Shown here in pieces: positions 16,089 through 24,333 of a stretch of DNA of 43,945 bases; the stretch's first letter is position 1; each line of letters opens with the position of its first letter. Origin of the DNA: Firmicutes bacterium HGW-Firmicutes-12 (GTDB taxonomy: Bacteria; Bacillota; Peptococcia; DRI-13; PHAD01). The notes beneath the pieces were generated by a model, which had not been told where the DNA came from, did no database searches, and saw nothing but the letters and a program-made list of their open reading frames with translations. Where the stretch lies: NCBI GenBank assembly GCA_002841595.1, contig PHAD01000009.1, forward strand, positions 1-43,945, given 5' to 3'. A program made the position numbers and the translations under genes.

Positions 16089-17381
16089 ATGGATATAATT
16101 ATGTTTCTCATCTTTATTGGACTATTACTAATCGAGGTGCCTGTTGCAATAGCAATTGGTATTGCGGGTGTATTTGGAATGTGGGTTGGTAACTTAAACA
16201 TGCAATTGGCGGCTACTGCTGTTGTATATACATTAAATTCTTTTACGCTTATTGCTGTACCATTTTTTATACTAGCAGGAAATATTATGAGTCGAGGCAG
16301 CATAGCCTCTAAGTTGTTGAAGATCGCACAAGTTTTCTTGGGAGAAAGACAGGAATCTATAGCAATAGCTACTTTAATAGCATGTGGTTTTTTTGCTGCG
16401 TTATCTGGTTCTGCAGTAGCGACTGTTGCTGCGCTTGGTGCTATCACGATTCCAATGATGATTTCTCAGGGGTATAAACCTGGGTATGCGGGAGCAATAG
16501 CAGCTTCTGGTGCAATAGTGGGACCCATTATTCCGCCTAGTATAATTATGGTAGTATATGGGGTTCAAACGAACACATCAATATCAGATTTATTTATAGC
16601 GGGTGTAATCCCTGGTATACTTTTGATAACTGCGTTTATCATTACATTTCAATTAACAAAAAAGAATAATATTAAGTTTTTGCCATTAAATAGTGATGTG
16701 AGAAAGTATTCGATAAAAGATAAACTATGGGCCATCTGGGATGGGAAATGGGCACTCTTAATGCCAATAATCGTATTAGGCGGTATTTATTCAGGTTTGA
16801 CTACCCCCACTGAGGCCTCTGTCATTGCTGTTGATTATACGATTATTGTTAGTCTTTTTATTGAAAGAGACATGAAGTGGAGAGATTTGGCAGAGTCTTT
16901 TAAAAGTACTATTTTAACTCTTGGTGGACTTTTAATCTTATTAGGAACAGCGGCTACCTTCGGTTATGTTATTACATTGAACCAGATTCCTGAAAATCTT
17001 TGTAGTGCTGTTTTGGGGTTGACTTCAAATCCCATAGTAATACTGTTCCTGGTTAATATAGTTATATTAATAGCTGGATGTTTCATGGAGGCAATAGCTG
17101 CTATTGTTATTTTTGCGCCCATCTTATTACCCTTGGTTAATGCGGCCGGAGTCTCGAATCTTGCATTTGGAATAATTATGTGTGTTAACCTAGTCATTGG
17201 TACATTAACACCGCCGTTTGGCTTAAATCTGTTTGTGGCTTCATCCGTATCTGGTGTGTCTGTTCAAGATATTATAAAAAAAGCAGTGCCTTATATGGTT
17301 GCTGCAGTTATAGTTCTGTTATTAATTACATATATACCTCAGTTAACTGAATTTTTACCAGAATATATAAATGGTTTTTGA
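16089..17381 (+). CDS. dctM: TRAP transporter large membrane subunit (DctM family)
   Basis: This 430-residue, 11-12 helix protein is the ion-coupled transport subunit. Family features are ALSGSAVATVAALGAITIPMM, IVGPIIPPSIIMVVYG, the PTEASVIAV loop, and a late GTLTPPFGLNLFVASSV. The SD GGAGGA is 6 bases before the ATG. It is the last gene of the operon, and transcription should stop at the hairpins at 17716 and 17885. Together with dctP and dctQ it forms a complete TRAP system, probably sodium- or proton-driven, for an organic acid. Confidence 0.95.
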   Translation: MDIIMFLIFIGLLLIEVPVAIAIGIAGVFGMWVGNLNMQLAATAVVYTLNSFTLIAVPFFILAGNIMSRGSIASKLLKIAQVFLGERQESIAIATLIACGFFAALSGSAVATVAALGAITIPMMISQGYKPGYAGAIAASGAIVGPIIPPSIIMVVYGVQTNTSISDLFIAGVIPGILLITAFIITFQLTKKNNIKFLPLNSDVRKYSIKDKLWAIWDGKWALLMPIIVLGGIYSGLTTPTEASVIAVDYTIIVSLFIERDMKWRDLAESFKSTILTLGGLLILLGTAATFGYVITLNQIPENLCSAVLGLTSNPIVILFLVNIVILIAGCFMEAIAAIVIFAPILLPLVNAAGVSNLAFGIIMCVNLVIGTLTPPFGLNLFVASSVSGVSVQDIIKKAVPYMVAAVIVLLLITYIPQLTEFLPEYINGF

Positions 17382-17715
17382 ATGTAGTGATAGTTAAGCC
17401 TGGAGAACACTATAGATGCCTCAATACTATTGAGAATATTGAAATGAAGAAATCGCTAGCTCTCGAGAAAAGCAAATAAGGAACCTATGATGGTAGTAAA
17501 ACTAGAAAACCTAGCCGAAGAGGCTGACTAAATGTTAAAATAAGAATATTTTAAAAATACGGATATCACTTGGAACAATATTGCTAATCTCGTTATGTTT
17601 ATTGCATTCTAAAAGCAGGTTACCTTAAAGAAGTGCTTTTAAGGTGAATTATGGTTCATGGATGTGTAGAATAATTTGCTGGGTTTACTCAATTATCATA
17701 CCTACTCTTTACACA

Positions 17716-17743
17716 CCCCTGATTTTTAATCAGGGGACTTTTT
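17716..17743 (+). terminator. Rho-independent terminator
   Basis: CCCCTGATT (17716-17724) pairs with AATCAGGGG (17728-17736) around TTT, followed by ACTTTTT. It probably ends the CoA/TRAP operon, though it lies 330 bases after dctM. Confidence 0.8.
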
Positions 17744-17884
17744 ATACTGAGAGCAGAATAGTTTTGGACAAGCTAAAAAGTAAAGTTAAGTCTATACAGG
17801 AAGAATGAGTGATCTTATCCATGGTAGTCTAAAATTACTAGTAAACTTTATTTTTCTTCATTGAGCTTACATGTATATGTATAA

Positions 17885-17928
17885 GTCAAAAGGCCATATT
17901 TCTAGAAAAAGAAATATGGCCTTTTGAC
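17885..17928. terminator. Bidirectional terminator between dctM and tetR
   Basis: An 18-bp perfect stem (17885-17902 with 17911-17928) contains AAAAGGCC/GGCCTTTT runs that give T tracts on either strand. It separates the convergent operon and the tetR gene. Confidence 0.8.
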
Positions 17929-18038
17929 ACTCTGAAGCAGCAAAAATTTATGATTGCTTGATTAATCTCGCAATTAATTTAAAATTAAACTCCATAGTAT
18001 AGTTACAAGTTTTTTTTCCGAAAAACCTTAATTAGGTT

Positions 18039-18677
18039 TTAAGAATACCCTTTCAAATAGGTTGAAATCATATCTTGTTCATTCTTTACTAGATCAAAAT
18101 AAGTATCGTCATCTTTATATAGAAGATATTCGAAGATAATACCTCGTAATATTATCACGATTTCTCTTGCAACCTTTGAAACATCAAGTTCTCGCTGTAA
18201 TTCACCTGACTGTTGAGCTTCGGTTATAGCTTCCCCAATTAATAAATATATAAATCGATCTTCGCATATTACCTTGTTTCCGTGATTTGGTCTGGAGATA
18301 ATATTTGTATAATGATATCTAAGCATATTCTTGCCAATTTTTGTCTCATGCAATTTTGCAAGATGCGATACAAATGCCATTAGTTTTTCAATACCCTTTA
18401 TATTTGCAAGGTGTTCATTATAAAACTCTTGATAGCAGTTATCATAAGTATTAAATAAATCTTCGGTTATGATATCTTCCTTTTTTGAAAAATATCTATA
18501 AAAGAGCCCCATAGATATTTCGGCTTTATGACTGATATCTTCTATCTGAACATTCTCAAAACCTTTTTCAAAAATTAAGCTTATTGCTGCATCAAATATC
18601 CTTTGTCTTGTGTCAATTGCTTGCTGTTTGCGTTTTTTTATTTTCTTTTCCACCATTTTATCCCATCCCATTAACAT
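18039..18677 (-). CDS. TetR-family transcriptional regulator
   Basis: This is a protein of about 212 residues. The N-terminal TetR helix-turn-helix is clear: RQRIFDAAISLIFEKGFENVQIEDISHKAEISMGLFYRYFSKKEDI (quoted by key segments), followed by an all-helical ligand domain. The frame is open from an upstream ATG at 18731, but an SD GGAG lies 6 bases before the ATG at 18677. It is convergent to the CoA/TRAP operon and a natural candidate for its ligand-responsive repressor, yet I find no palindrome shared between its own upstream region and the operon promoter, so this is only inferred from location. Confidence 0.88.
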   Translation of the reverse strand: MLMGWDKMVEKKIKKRKQQAIDTRQRIFDAAISLIFEKGFENVQIEDISHKAEISMGLFYRYFSKKEDIITEDLFNTYDNCYQEFYNEHLANIKGIEKLMAFVSHLAKLHETKIGKNMLRYHYTNIISRPNHGNKVICEDRFIYLLIGEAITEAQQSGELQRELDVSKVAREIVIILRGIIFEYLLYKDDDTYFDLVKNEQDMISTYLKGYS

Positions 18678-18720
18678 TATAATCTCCATGATTAATAAAA
18701 AGGAACTATAGCTGCTAGAA

Positions 18721-18955
18721 TGACAAGTCAAGAGCTGTATGCACGACTTTATATTGGCGCACTTGTCAGTCCGAATGAAAATTGTTAATATCGCAAAATG
18801 GCGACTTATAAATGTATTGCTTTTTCACAAATTATTATATCTCATAATGATATTAATAACAAAATGTTATAAAAATAATTACTACTAAACTAGTAATTAT
18901 TTGGGTACAGGATAGAGAGGAACTGCAATGTAATTTGAAGAGGTGAATTAATATT
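18721..18955. promoter_or_regulatory. Upstream region of tetR and of the 61-codon ORF, with inverted repeats
   Basis: TGACAAGT (18721-18728) and ACTTGTCA (18761-18768) form an inverted repeat just upstream of tetR. AATAATTACT (18874-18883) pairs with AGTAATTATT (18892-18901) before the rightward small ORF. These could be operators or weak hairpins. Confidence 0.45.
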
Positions 18956-19141
18956 TTGGAAGATAAAGTAAAGAAAAATCAACAAGCAACAAGCTGTTAT
19001 GGTAACAATAATCAAGGAATTCTTAAAATAAATGCCTGTGAAGTGACAGTGAGATTCTCACATGAAAAGAATCTTTTAGTTCAGCAGAGAGTGATAAATA
19101 TCCTTACTCAATCATACTTGAATGATTTATGCAAAACGTAA
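18956..19141 (+). CDS. Small hypothetical protein, 61 residues
   Basis: A TTG-initiated frame (MEDKVKKNQQ...CEVTVRFSHEKN...INILTQSYLNDL) follows GAGGTGA. The central 'CEVTVRFS' strand and helical C-terminus look like small accessory proteins often found beside serine recombinases in Firmicute mobile elements, and a broken recombinase lies 1.3 kb downstream. I cannot name the family. The start codon and the expression are uncertain. Confidence 0.5.
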   Translation: MEDKVKKNQQATSCYGNNNQGILKINACEVTVRFSHEKNLLVQQRVINILTQSYLNDLCKT

Positions 19142-19240
19142 TAGTTGTTGGATTAATATAACCTTAAATATTATGTAGTTTGAAGCATCTCTTTTGTCTG
19201 ATGTATAATCAAAGAAATAGGTTTAGGAGGTGGTTTTTTT

Positions 19241-19652
19241 ATGACCTTTAAGAAACTATTGGAAACAGTGTCATTTGAGGATGTTTGGCGAGAGTTAAAA
19301 AAATGCATTGGAGCTATTACCATGGAGTAATTGGCTATCCTTTGAGGTTGTAGAAAAATATGTTGAAACATATAGTGCGTCGGTTGTTGTAGCACATTCC
19401 CTATACGAAATTACTTTTTTTGCTTATGATGCTACCGATGTCGAGGCAATTATTAATGATGAAATTGATATATTAAAGGAACGCCGCAAGGAATTAGAAG
19501 ATGGTAAAGCAAAGCTTATTCCTTGGGATGAGGTTTGTAAAGATATTGGCTTCGCGGATGAACGCACAGAGGAAGAAAAAGAGCTGCAATTTAAACAATT
19601 TGAACGTATAAACGCTGACAACAAAAGGGTTTATGAGATGCTTTTATCATAG
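19241..19652 (+). pseudogene. DUF6557-like gene with internal deletion and frameshift
   Basis: A strong SD (AGGAGG) and ATG at 19241 start MTFKKLLETVSFEDVWRELKK, the N-terminus expected of DUF6557 proteins. After about 20 codons, in an A-rich run near 19297-19304, the frame shifts. The C-terminal half of the same family (NALELLPWSNWLSFEVVEKYVE...ERTEEEKELQ) continues to 19652. Roughly 50-60 codons of the usual middle section are missing. Reading from 19241 in the first frame stops at 19330. A shortened C-terminal product could start from the TTG at 19308, but I regard the gene as broken. It sits directly upstream of mazEF. Confidence 0.65.
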
Positions 19653-19683
19653 ATAGTAAGGCGGCTAATTTTTCTAAGATCCT

Positions 19684-19712
19684 TTGACAAATGTAGAAAC
19701 TATGTATACACT
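19684..19712 (+). promoter_or_regulatory. mazEF promoter
   Basis: TTGACA (19684-19689), a 17-base spacer, then TACACT (19707-19712). A near-copy of this block (TTTGACAAATxTAGAAAC) recurs at 41931, supporting it as a functional mazEF-associated promoter. Confidence 0.6.
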
Positions 19713-19733
19713 GATGGTGAGAGGTGAGTTTTT

Positions 19734-19976
19734 ATGTATACCACAATTCAGAAATGGGGAAACAGCCATGCGGTAAGACTGCCCAAAGGAATTTTGGAGG
19801 TTGCAGACTTACACGAAAACGATAAAGTTGAAATTAAAGCAGAAGACAATATGATATATATTAAACGTGCGAATAAAAAGCATAAAACACTGAAAGAGCG
19901 TATTGCTGAATACTCTGGAGAATACGTATGTGCTGAATGGGACACCGGAAAACCGCAAGGTAAAGAGATATGGTAA
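19734..19976 (+). CDS. mazE: MazE-type antitoxin (AbrB fold)
   Basis: This 80-residue protein has the MazE/AbrB N-terminal DNA-binding swapped-hairpin signature (TTIQKWGNSHAVRLPKGIL, DKVEIKAEDNMIYIKR) and a C-terminal acidic, toxin-binding tail (LKERIAEYSGEYVCAEWDTG). It would neutralise the downstream MazF and autoregulate the pair. SD GAGAGGTGAG precedes the ATG. Its stop overlaps the mazF start (ATGGTAA), the usual coupling. It appears intact although surrounded by broken genes. Confidence 0.93.
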   Translation: MYTTIQKWGNSHAVRLPKGILEVADLHENDKVEIKAEDNMIYIKRANKKHKTLKERIAEYSGEYVCAEWDTGKPQGKEIW

Positions 19977-20326
19977 AGAAACGATACATCCCGGAACAGG
20001 GAGATATTATCACACTCGAATTCGATCCTCAAGCCGGACATGAGCAGAAAGGCAAGAGGCCTGCGCTTGTAGTTAGTAATCAAGTATTCAATAATTTCAC
20101 TAAGATTGCCATGGTTTGCCCGATTACGAATACTAACCGAGAGTTTCCATTACATGTAGCTCTTGATGACAGAACAAAGACAACCGGGCTAGTCATGTGT
20201 GAACAAGTAAAATCCTTAGACATTTCGGCGAGAGGTGCTGCTTTCTATGAGAAAGTACCGCAAGATATTGTAGAAGAAGTTGTAGATATTATTGCTGGTT
20301 TTACTGAAATTATTTCTGAAGCATAA
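19970..20326 (+). CDS. mazF: MazF-type mRNA interferase toxin
   Basis: This 118-residue PemK/MazF ribonuclease has the family start (PEQGDIITLEFDPQAGHEQKGKRPALVVS). It has the conserved Arg in KRPALV, the Thr in ITNTNREFPLHV, and DQVKS-like MCEQVKSLDISAR. MazF toxins cut mRNA at short, specific sequences. Its start overlaps the end of mazE by 7 bases. No frameshift is seen, so the module should be functional. A remnant of a second mazF lies at 41983-42108 and matches this protein's middle section closely. Confidence 0.95.
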   Translation: MVKKRYIPEQGDIITLEFDPQAGHEQKGKRPALVVSNQVFNNFTKIAMVCPITNTNREFPLHVALDDRTKTTGLVMCEQVKSLDISARGAAFYEKVPQDIVEEVVDIIAGFTEIISEA

Positions 20327-20454
20327 AATGATGGTCCAATATCATTAATGAGATATATTCAAGATTGACAAGTAAATAATACATTTAGTAGCCTGTCTAT
20401 CTTTGCTGTGGTTTGTCAGTATGTCAAGTATGCAGAAAAGGATACAGGAGAACC

Positions 20455-20924
20455 ATGAAAAGGGTGTACTGTTTGTATAGAGTCTCAACCAAGGGACAGG
20501 TAGATAAAGACTATATTCCGATGCAAAGACTTGCCTGTAAAGAGTTTGCTCAGATACAGGGATGGAACATAGTAAACGAGTTCTCTGAAAAGGGAGTTTC
20601 CGGATATAAGGTTGCTACAAAAGACAGGGATGTAGTGCAGCAGATCAAAGCCGATGCCTTACTAGGTAAGTTTGATATATTGTTGGTATTTATGTTTGAC
20701 AGACTTGGCCGGCGAGATGATGAAACGCCTTTTGTCGTAGATGGTTTGTCAAAAATGGCAGATTTAATAAGAAAAACCGTGAGTTATATGAGATTGAAGT
20801 TAATGATGCAGAAGCTGAAGTCGTGAAAACTATATTCGATAAAACCGTTCAAGAGGGGTTTGGTTCCCATCGTTTGGCTAAATTTAAATTTGATAAAGGC
20901 GAATTTACATTCAATTCTGAATGA
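20455..20924 (+). pseudogene. Large serine recombinase, internally deleted and frameshifted
   Basis: From 20455 (after CAGGAG) the frame encodes a resolvase catalytic domain (MKRVYCLYRVSTKGQ with the catalytic Ser, then FDILLVFMFDRLGRRDDETPFVV). Near 20755 it jumps to another frame reading GRFNKKNRELYEIEVNDAEAEVVKTIF...EGFGSHRLAKF, a recombinase-domain segment. Around 70 residues normally between the two are missing. The second piece ends at a hairpin shared with a minus-strand recombinase remnant. The integrated element it once mobilised is not recognisable. Confidence 0.75.
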
Positions 20925-20938
20925 AAGTTCGCCTTTAT
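20893..20938. terminator. Hairpin at the junction of two recombinase remnants
   Basis: ATAAAGGCGAA (20893-20903) pairs with TTCGCCTTTAT (20928-20938), with a nested CATTCA/TGAATG stem. It could terminate in both directions and marks the join between the two fragments. Confidence 0.6.
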
Positions 20939-21430
20939 TGATCTTTCTCTCATTCTCATTGGTAAGTACCTTCTGAATATGGGCGGCACACCATTCTTTT
21001 CCACCATAAGCCATCGGAATACGTTCCTTCGTCAAAGTCTTGGCAATTTGGAATGTGCCAAAACCGTTAAGAAAATCCTGATAAATTCTCCGAACAACTA
21101 TCCCTTGGGTCTCATCAATGATTAGATTGCCTTTCTTTTTATATCCCAAAAACTTTCCGGAAGGGATACTTTGAATATTTCCCCGTTAATATTGTCTGTG
21201 TATACCCCACTTCACATTTTCCGACAGGTTCAGGCTCTCGTTCTGGGCGATGGCAGAGACCAGGGACAGGAGCAGTTCACCTTGGCTGCCCTAGACATGT
21301 AGATCCTCTTTTTCGAAGAATACGTCCACACCCAGCATTTTCAGTTCCCGAAGGTTTTTTAGGCATTCCAGTGTACTTCGGCTAAATCGTGAAAGGCTTT
21401 TGGTTATGATAAGATCGCTTCAAACCGTCC
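20925..21430 (-). pseudogene. Second serine recombinase remnant, minus strand
   Basis: Reading leftward from about 21430, the sequence gives SDLIITKSLSRFSRSTLECLKNLRELKMLGVDVFFEKEDL (a resolvase catalytic-domain segment, quoted by key words). After in-frame stops it gives FLGYKKKGNLIIDETQGIVVRRIYQDFLNGFGTFQIAKTL and GGKEWCAAHIQKVLTNE from the recombinase domain. The catalytic N-terminal portion and the DNA-binding C-terminus are missing. It is a different family member from the plus-strand remnant it faces, so two element ends seem to have been joined here. Confidence 0.7.
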
Positions 21431-21431
21431 C

Positions 21432-21590
21432 TTTGACACTACATTTCATGACGAAAAAACGACATCTCATGCAGGCGGAGAACATACGAATAGTCTTTTC
21501 GCGTATAATGGTACCGAGCATGAACTAGAGGCTGGTATAGTATCAGCTCATTTCGTGAAGCTCGCAGGAAAAGATAACAAAAAGGATTGA
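21432..21590 (+). pseudogene. Unassigned C-terminal gene fragment
   Basis: An open stretch (FDTTFHDEKTTSHAGGEHTNSLFAYNG...FVKLAGKDNKKD) ends at 21590 without a start codon or ribosome site. It reads like a real protein tail, but I do not recognise the family. Confidence 0.35.
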
Positions 21591-21604
21591 TGAGATGAAT
21601 TAGC

Positions 21605-22399
21605 GTGAAAAAGCGATTTTTATCGGTAGTAATTACAATTGCAATGTTGCTATCAGTTTTCGGTGGAATGTCAACTGTGGTAATTGCCTCAGAAATTAAT
21701 CTTCAGTCTTTTGAGGATTTAGGGAAAGAGTTTGACAAATAATACCTATACCTTAGGTCTGCAAAATAACGGACGTGTCATTTCATGTGGATTTAATCTT
21801 TCTGGGGCTGACAGTGTAAGCGACTGGAGATCCATTACGATGATTGCAGCAGGCTTCGATCATAGCATTGGATTAAAAAGCGATGGTACAGTTGTTGCCT
21901 CAGGAACAAACACAGATGGGCAATGTAGAATATCTGAGTGGAAGGATATTATTGCAGTTGCAGCAGGGGTATCCCATACAATGGGCTTAAAAAAAGACGG
22001 AACAGTTGTCGGTGTTGGAGCTGATTCTAACGGGCAGCTAGACTTCTCTTCAACAACTACTTTAAGCTCCGCGACCTGGCAAAAGTGGTATCGGGTACGG
22101 CCAAGCAGTTTGCAGTAGGATATGACAATGCGACAAACGCTATCACCCTTACCAGCGGAAATGTATACACTGCTGTGGGCGGCGAGCTTTCAAAAGGTGA
22201 CGGCAAGGCAAAAACCGCCACCGCTACCGTATCAAAAATCTACGTAGATGGCAAGGAAACGCCATTTACCGCTTACAATATCGGTGGCAATAACTATTTC
22301 AAGCTACGTGATGTGACCAAGGTGTTCAATATCGGGGTTGGTTGGGATGGAGTGACAAGTACAATCACGGTAGATACAAGTATTGGCTATACTGAATAG
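21605..22399 (+). pseudogene. Mosaic secreted-protein remnant: signal peptide, RCC1 repeats, stalk domain
   Basis: Three pieces follow in different registers. 21605-21742 (GTG start) encodes a signal peptide plus 20 residues. 21732-22050 encodes RCC1/BNR-type repeats (IAAGFDHSIGLKSDGTVVASG, VAAGVSHTMGLKKDGTVVGVG). From 22049 the frame changes to a copper-amine-oxidase-like N-terminal (stalk) domain, with two NNYFKLRDxxKV motifs, to 22399. Exact crossover points lie near 21735 and 22050. No single protein can be made without frameshifting. This is either a decayed RCC1/stalk protein or a chimera of two related secreted genes. Confidence 0.65.
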
Positions 22400-22420
22400 C
22401 AGTTTGAAGGAGATTACTTT

Positions 22421-22483
22421 ATGAAAATCAAAAGAGTAATCTGTGCAATCGCAGTGATAGCTCTTGCGTTATCTGCTTTTTAG
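22421..22483 (+). pseudogene. Truncated secreted-protein start (signal peptide only)
   Basis: After AAGGAG, ATG at 22421 encodes MKIKRVICAIAVIALALSAF and then stops exactly where IS3 transposase sequence begins. The rest of the gene appears lost to the insertion. Confidence 0.55.
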
Positions 22484-22738
22484 GCAGCTTTAAACCCTCT
22501 TCACGCCAGATGCGTTCCACACGCTTGTGATTGATTCTTGTTCCTTCATTGCGTATCATATCTGTTACCATGCGGTAGCCGACACGTCCGAAGTTGCAAG
22601 CCTTGTCAATTATTTCTGTTCGTACTTGATCCTCATCAAACAGTTTTACTGGTTTGTATCGATAGGCAGTTCGATTTACTCTTAACACCCGGCAAGCCCG
22701 TCTTTCTGTTACTGCATGGTTGTCAATAACATACTTTA
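22481..22738 (-). mobile_element. IS3-family transposase OrfB fragment
   Basis: The minus strand encodes about 80 residues (NHAVTERRACRVLRVNRTAYRY...GYRMVTDMIRNEGTRINHKRVERIWREEGLKLP, quoted by key parts). This is the N-terminal helix-turn-helix region (HTH_21) that precedes the DDE core in IS3-family OrfB. The catalytic core, OrfA and terminal repeats are all absent, so it is an immobile remnant. Confidence 0.8.
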
Positions 22739-22766
22739 AAACGATAAAAAATTCGAGGAGGAAAAT

Positions 22767-23831
22767 ATGACTATGAAGAAGATTTCTGTTGTGTTAATTA
22801 TCTTATTGTCGGTACTATGTGTATCTAGTTTTGCATTTGCAAGTACAACAAATGAGCCGCGAAACGTATATCCAACAAACGCTAAGGTGCTAGTTAATGG
22901 AACGCCGATTGAGTTTGAAGCTTATTTGATTGACGGTAATAATTATTTTAAGTTGCGTGATATCGCAATAGCTCTCGTAAATACAAATGAGAGTTTCTCA
23001 GTCATGTGGGATGAACGATTAAGTGCAATTTTGTTACAAAAAGGAGCATCCGCTATAGAAGCAGCTGGTGGCAAAATAACTAAAGGAGATGGTAAGCCAA
23101 AGCAAGCTATCCTAAATGCTTCCCGGGTATTTTCTCCAGAATATGTGCAATTGAATCTGACAGCATATACAATTAATGGCAACAACTTTTTTAAACTGAG
23201 AGATATTGCTGATGCCATGCAATTTAACGTAACATGGAGTGCTTCAGCAAGTGCAGTAAGCATTAATACAACAGGCTTTTATGGTCTGACACCGGCGGAG
23301 AAGATAACGTATAAGGAGCCTGTCAATACAGGAACAGTATTAACTGATAAAGTTAATGACTCTGAATTTGTTGGATACTATTATGATGGAGGGACCGACA
23401 TAATCCAAATCACAAATGATGGAATTTATAATATCTTTAAGAAAGACGGAGTATATCAAACTAAGCCAATCCCTAATAACGATGTCACTGAACCACCTTT
23501 CAAAGCTTATGATTTTACAAAAGCACCTTATAGATATTTAGATTTCGGAATAACAATAATGGTTAATACAACTAGTATTTGTCATTATAAAGATGACTAC
23601 AAGGTTCTTGTAATAACTAAAAACAACAAAGGAGTTCCGTGCGCCGGCTTAACTTATGCCGAAGGCTATTACCTTAAAAATTACAAAGTAATATATGAAT
23701 GGATTGGTACATCATTAGCCGATGTAGAACCTTTCTTTAAGAAAAAAGAATTACAAAAAGAATTAGAAAAAGCGGACAAGGAAGAAAAGGAAAAAATCAG
23801 GAGAGCTGCTTTGCAAGAATTGTATAAATAA
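22767..23831 (+). CDS. Secreted protein with two copper-amine-oxidase-like stalk domains
   Basis: This 354-residue exported protein has a signal peptide (MKKISVVLIILLSVLCVSSFAFA after a short MT start) and then two stalk-type modules, each with a YxIDGNNYFKLRDIAxAL / NGNNFFKLRDIADAM core (about residues 45-95 and 120-170). A unique C-terminal domain (about 180-354) ends in a charged helical tail rich in Lys and Glu (KKELQKELEKADKEEKEKIRR). Stalk domains are common surface or cell-wall modules in Clostridia. The function of the C-terminal domain is unknown. SD GAGGAGG precedes the ATG. It resembles the stalk fragment just upstream, so tandem secreted genes existed here. Confidence 0.85.
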   Translation: MTMKKISVVLIILLSVLCVSSFAFASTTNEPRNVYPTNAKVLVNGTPIEFEAYLIDGNNYFKLRDIAIALVNTNESFSVMWDERLSAILLQKGASAIEAAGGKITKGDGKPKQAILNASRVFSPEYVQLNLTAYTINGNNFFKLRDIADAMQFNVTWSASASAVSINTTGFYGLTPAEKITYKEPVNTGTVLTDKVNDSEFVGYYYDGGTDIIQITNDGIYNIFKKDGVYQTKPIPNNDVTEPPFKAYDFTKAPYRYLDFGITIMVNTTSICHYKDDYKVLVITKNNKGVPCAGLTYAEGYYLKNYKVIYEWIGTSLADVEPFFKKKELQKELEKADKEEKEKIRRAALQELYK

Positions 23832-24333
23832 TGATGTAACTTATAAAAAAATCTCGACACCATTTACTGATGGGGGTGTGCCTAACTGCTTACTCGTCCA
23901 GGAAGTCTTATGCGACTGCTCGGAAATTGTAGCCGAAATTGAGGAACTTGGTCGGGGATTGTATTGGCAACTTTTCAGATGCTAACCGATGAAATGCTTG
24001 TCGATATCGTTAGCAATGCCTATCAGCTGTAATAATCTTGTTCAGATGGTAGTAAGAGCAAAAGATTTGCAATTCTCCTGTAAAATACCAGGCCAAGCCG
24101 GTGGGAATTGGGAACTGCTGGAGATTAAAGAGATTAAATAAATTCAAAAATGAACTCGCGCACTCTAAAAAATACCCTTAGGTAATTTGTTATATAAGCC
24201 TCTAACTCTTTAATTAGGATGAGACATCAATAAAAAATGTTAAAAAAGGGAGTGTCCCAGGAAGTTTTTACTTCGGGGACACTCCCTTTTTATGAAGAGG
24301 AGGATCAAGTAGATTCTGTAATTGTTTTCAGGA
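23832..24333 (+). other. Intergenic with coding debris and a terminator
   Basis: Short frames such as LLVQEVLCDCSEIVAEIEELGRGLYW (about 23888-23985), MLTDEMLVDIVSNAYQL (to about 24032) and a fragment ending KEIK near 24140 resemble pieces of decayed genes. None has a start or ribosome site, and I cannot name them. Confidence 0.4.
24244..24292. terminator. Strong bidirectional terminator
   Basis: AAAAAGGGAGTGTCCC (24244-24259) pairs with GGGACACTCCCTTTTT (24277-24292), with a nested GAAGT/ACTTC stem. A and T tracts on both sides let it serve the stalk-protein gene (+) and the SDR gene (-). Confidence 0.88.

Larger units (their letters stand above)
17382..18038. other. Intergenic region between dctM and tetR
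   Basis: Apart from two terminators, I see only a short open stretch at about 17385-17479 (...KPGEHYRCLNTIENIEM...) with no ribosome site and no known family. It is probably degraded coding sequence. Confidence 0.4.

Noticed and set aside
18039-18677. TetR as proven repressor of the CoA/TRAP operon
   Set aside because: Location is suggestive, but the palindromes at 8762 and 8809 have no clear counterpart near the tetR promoter, so I keep it as an inference only.
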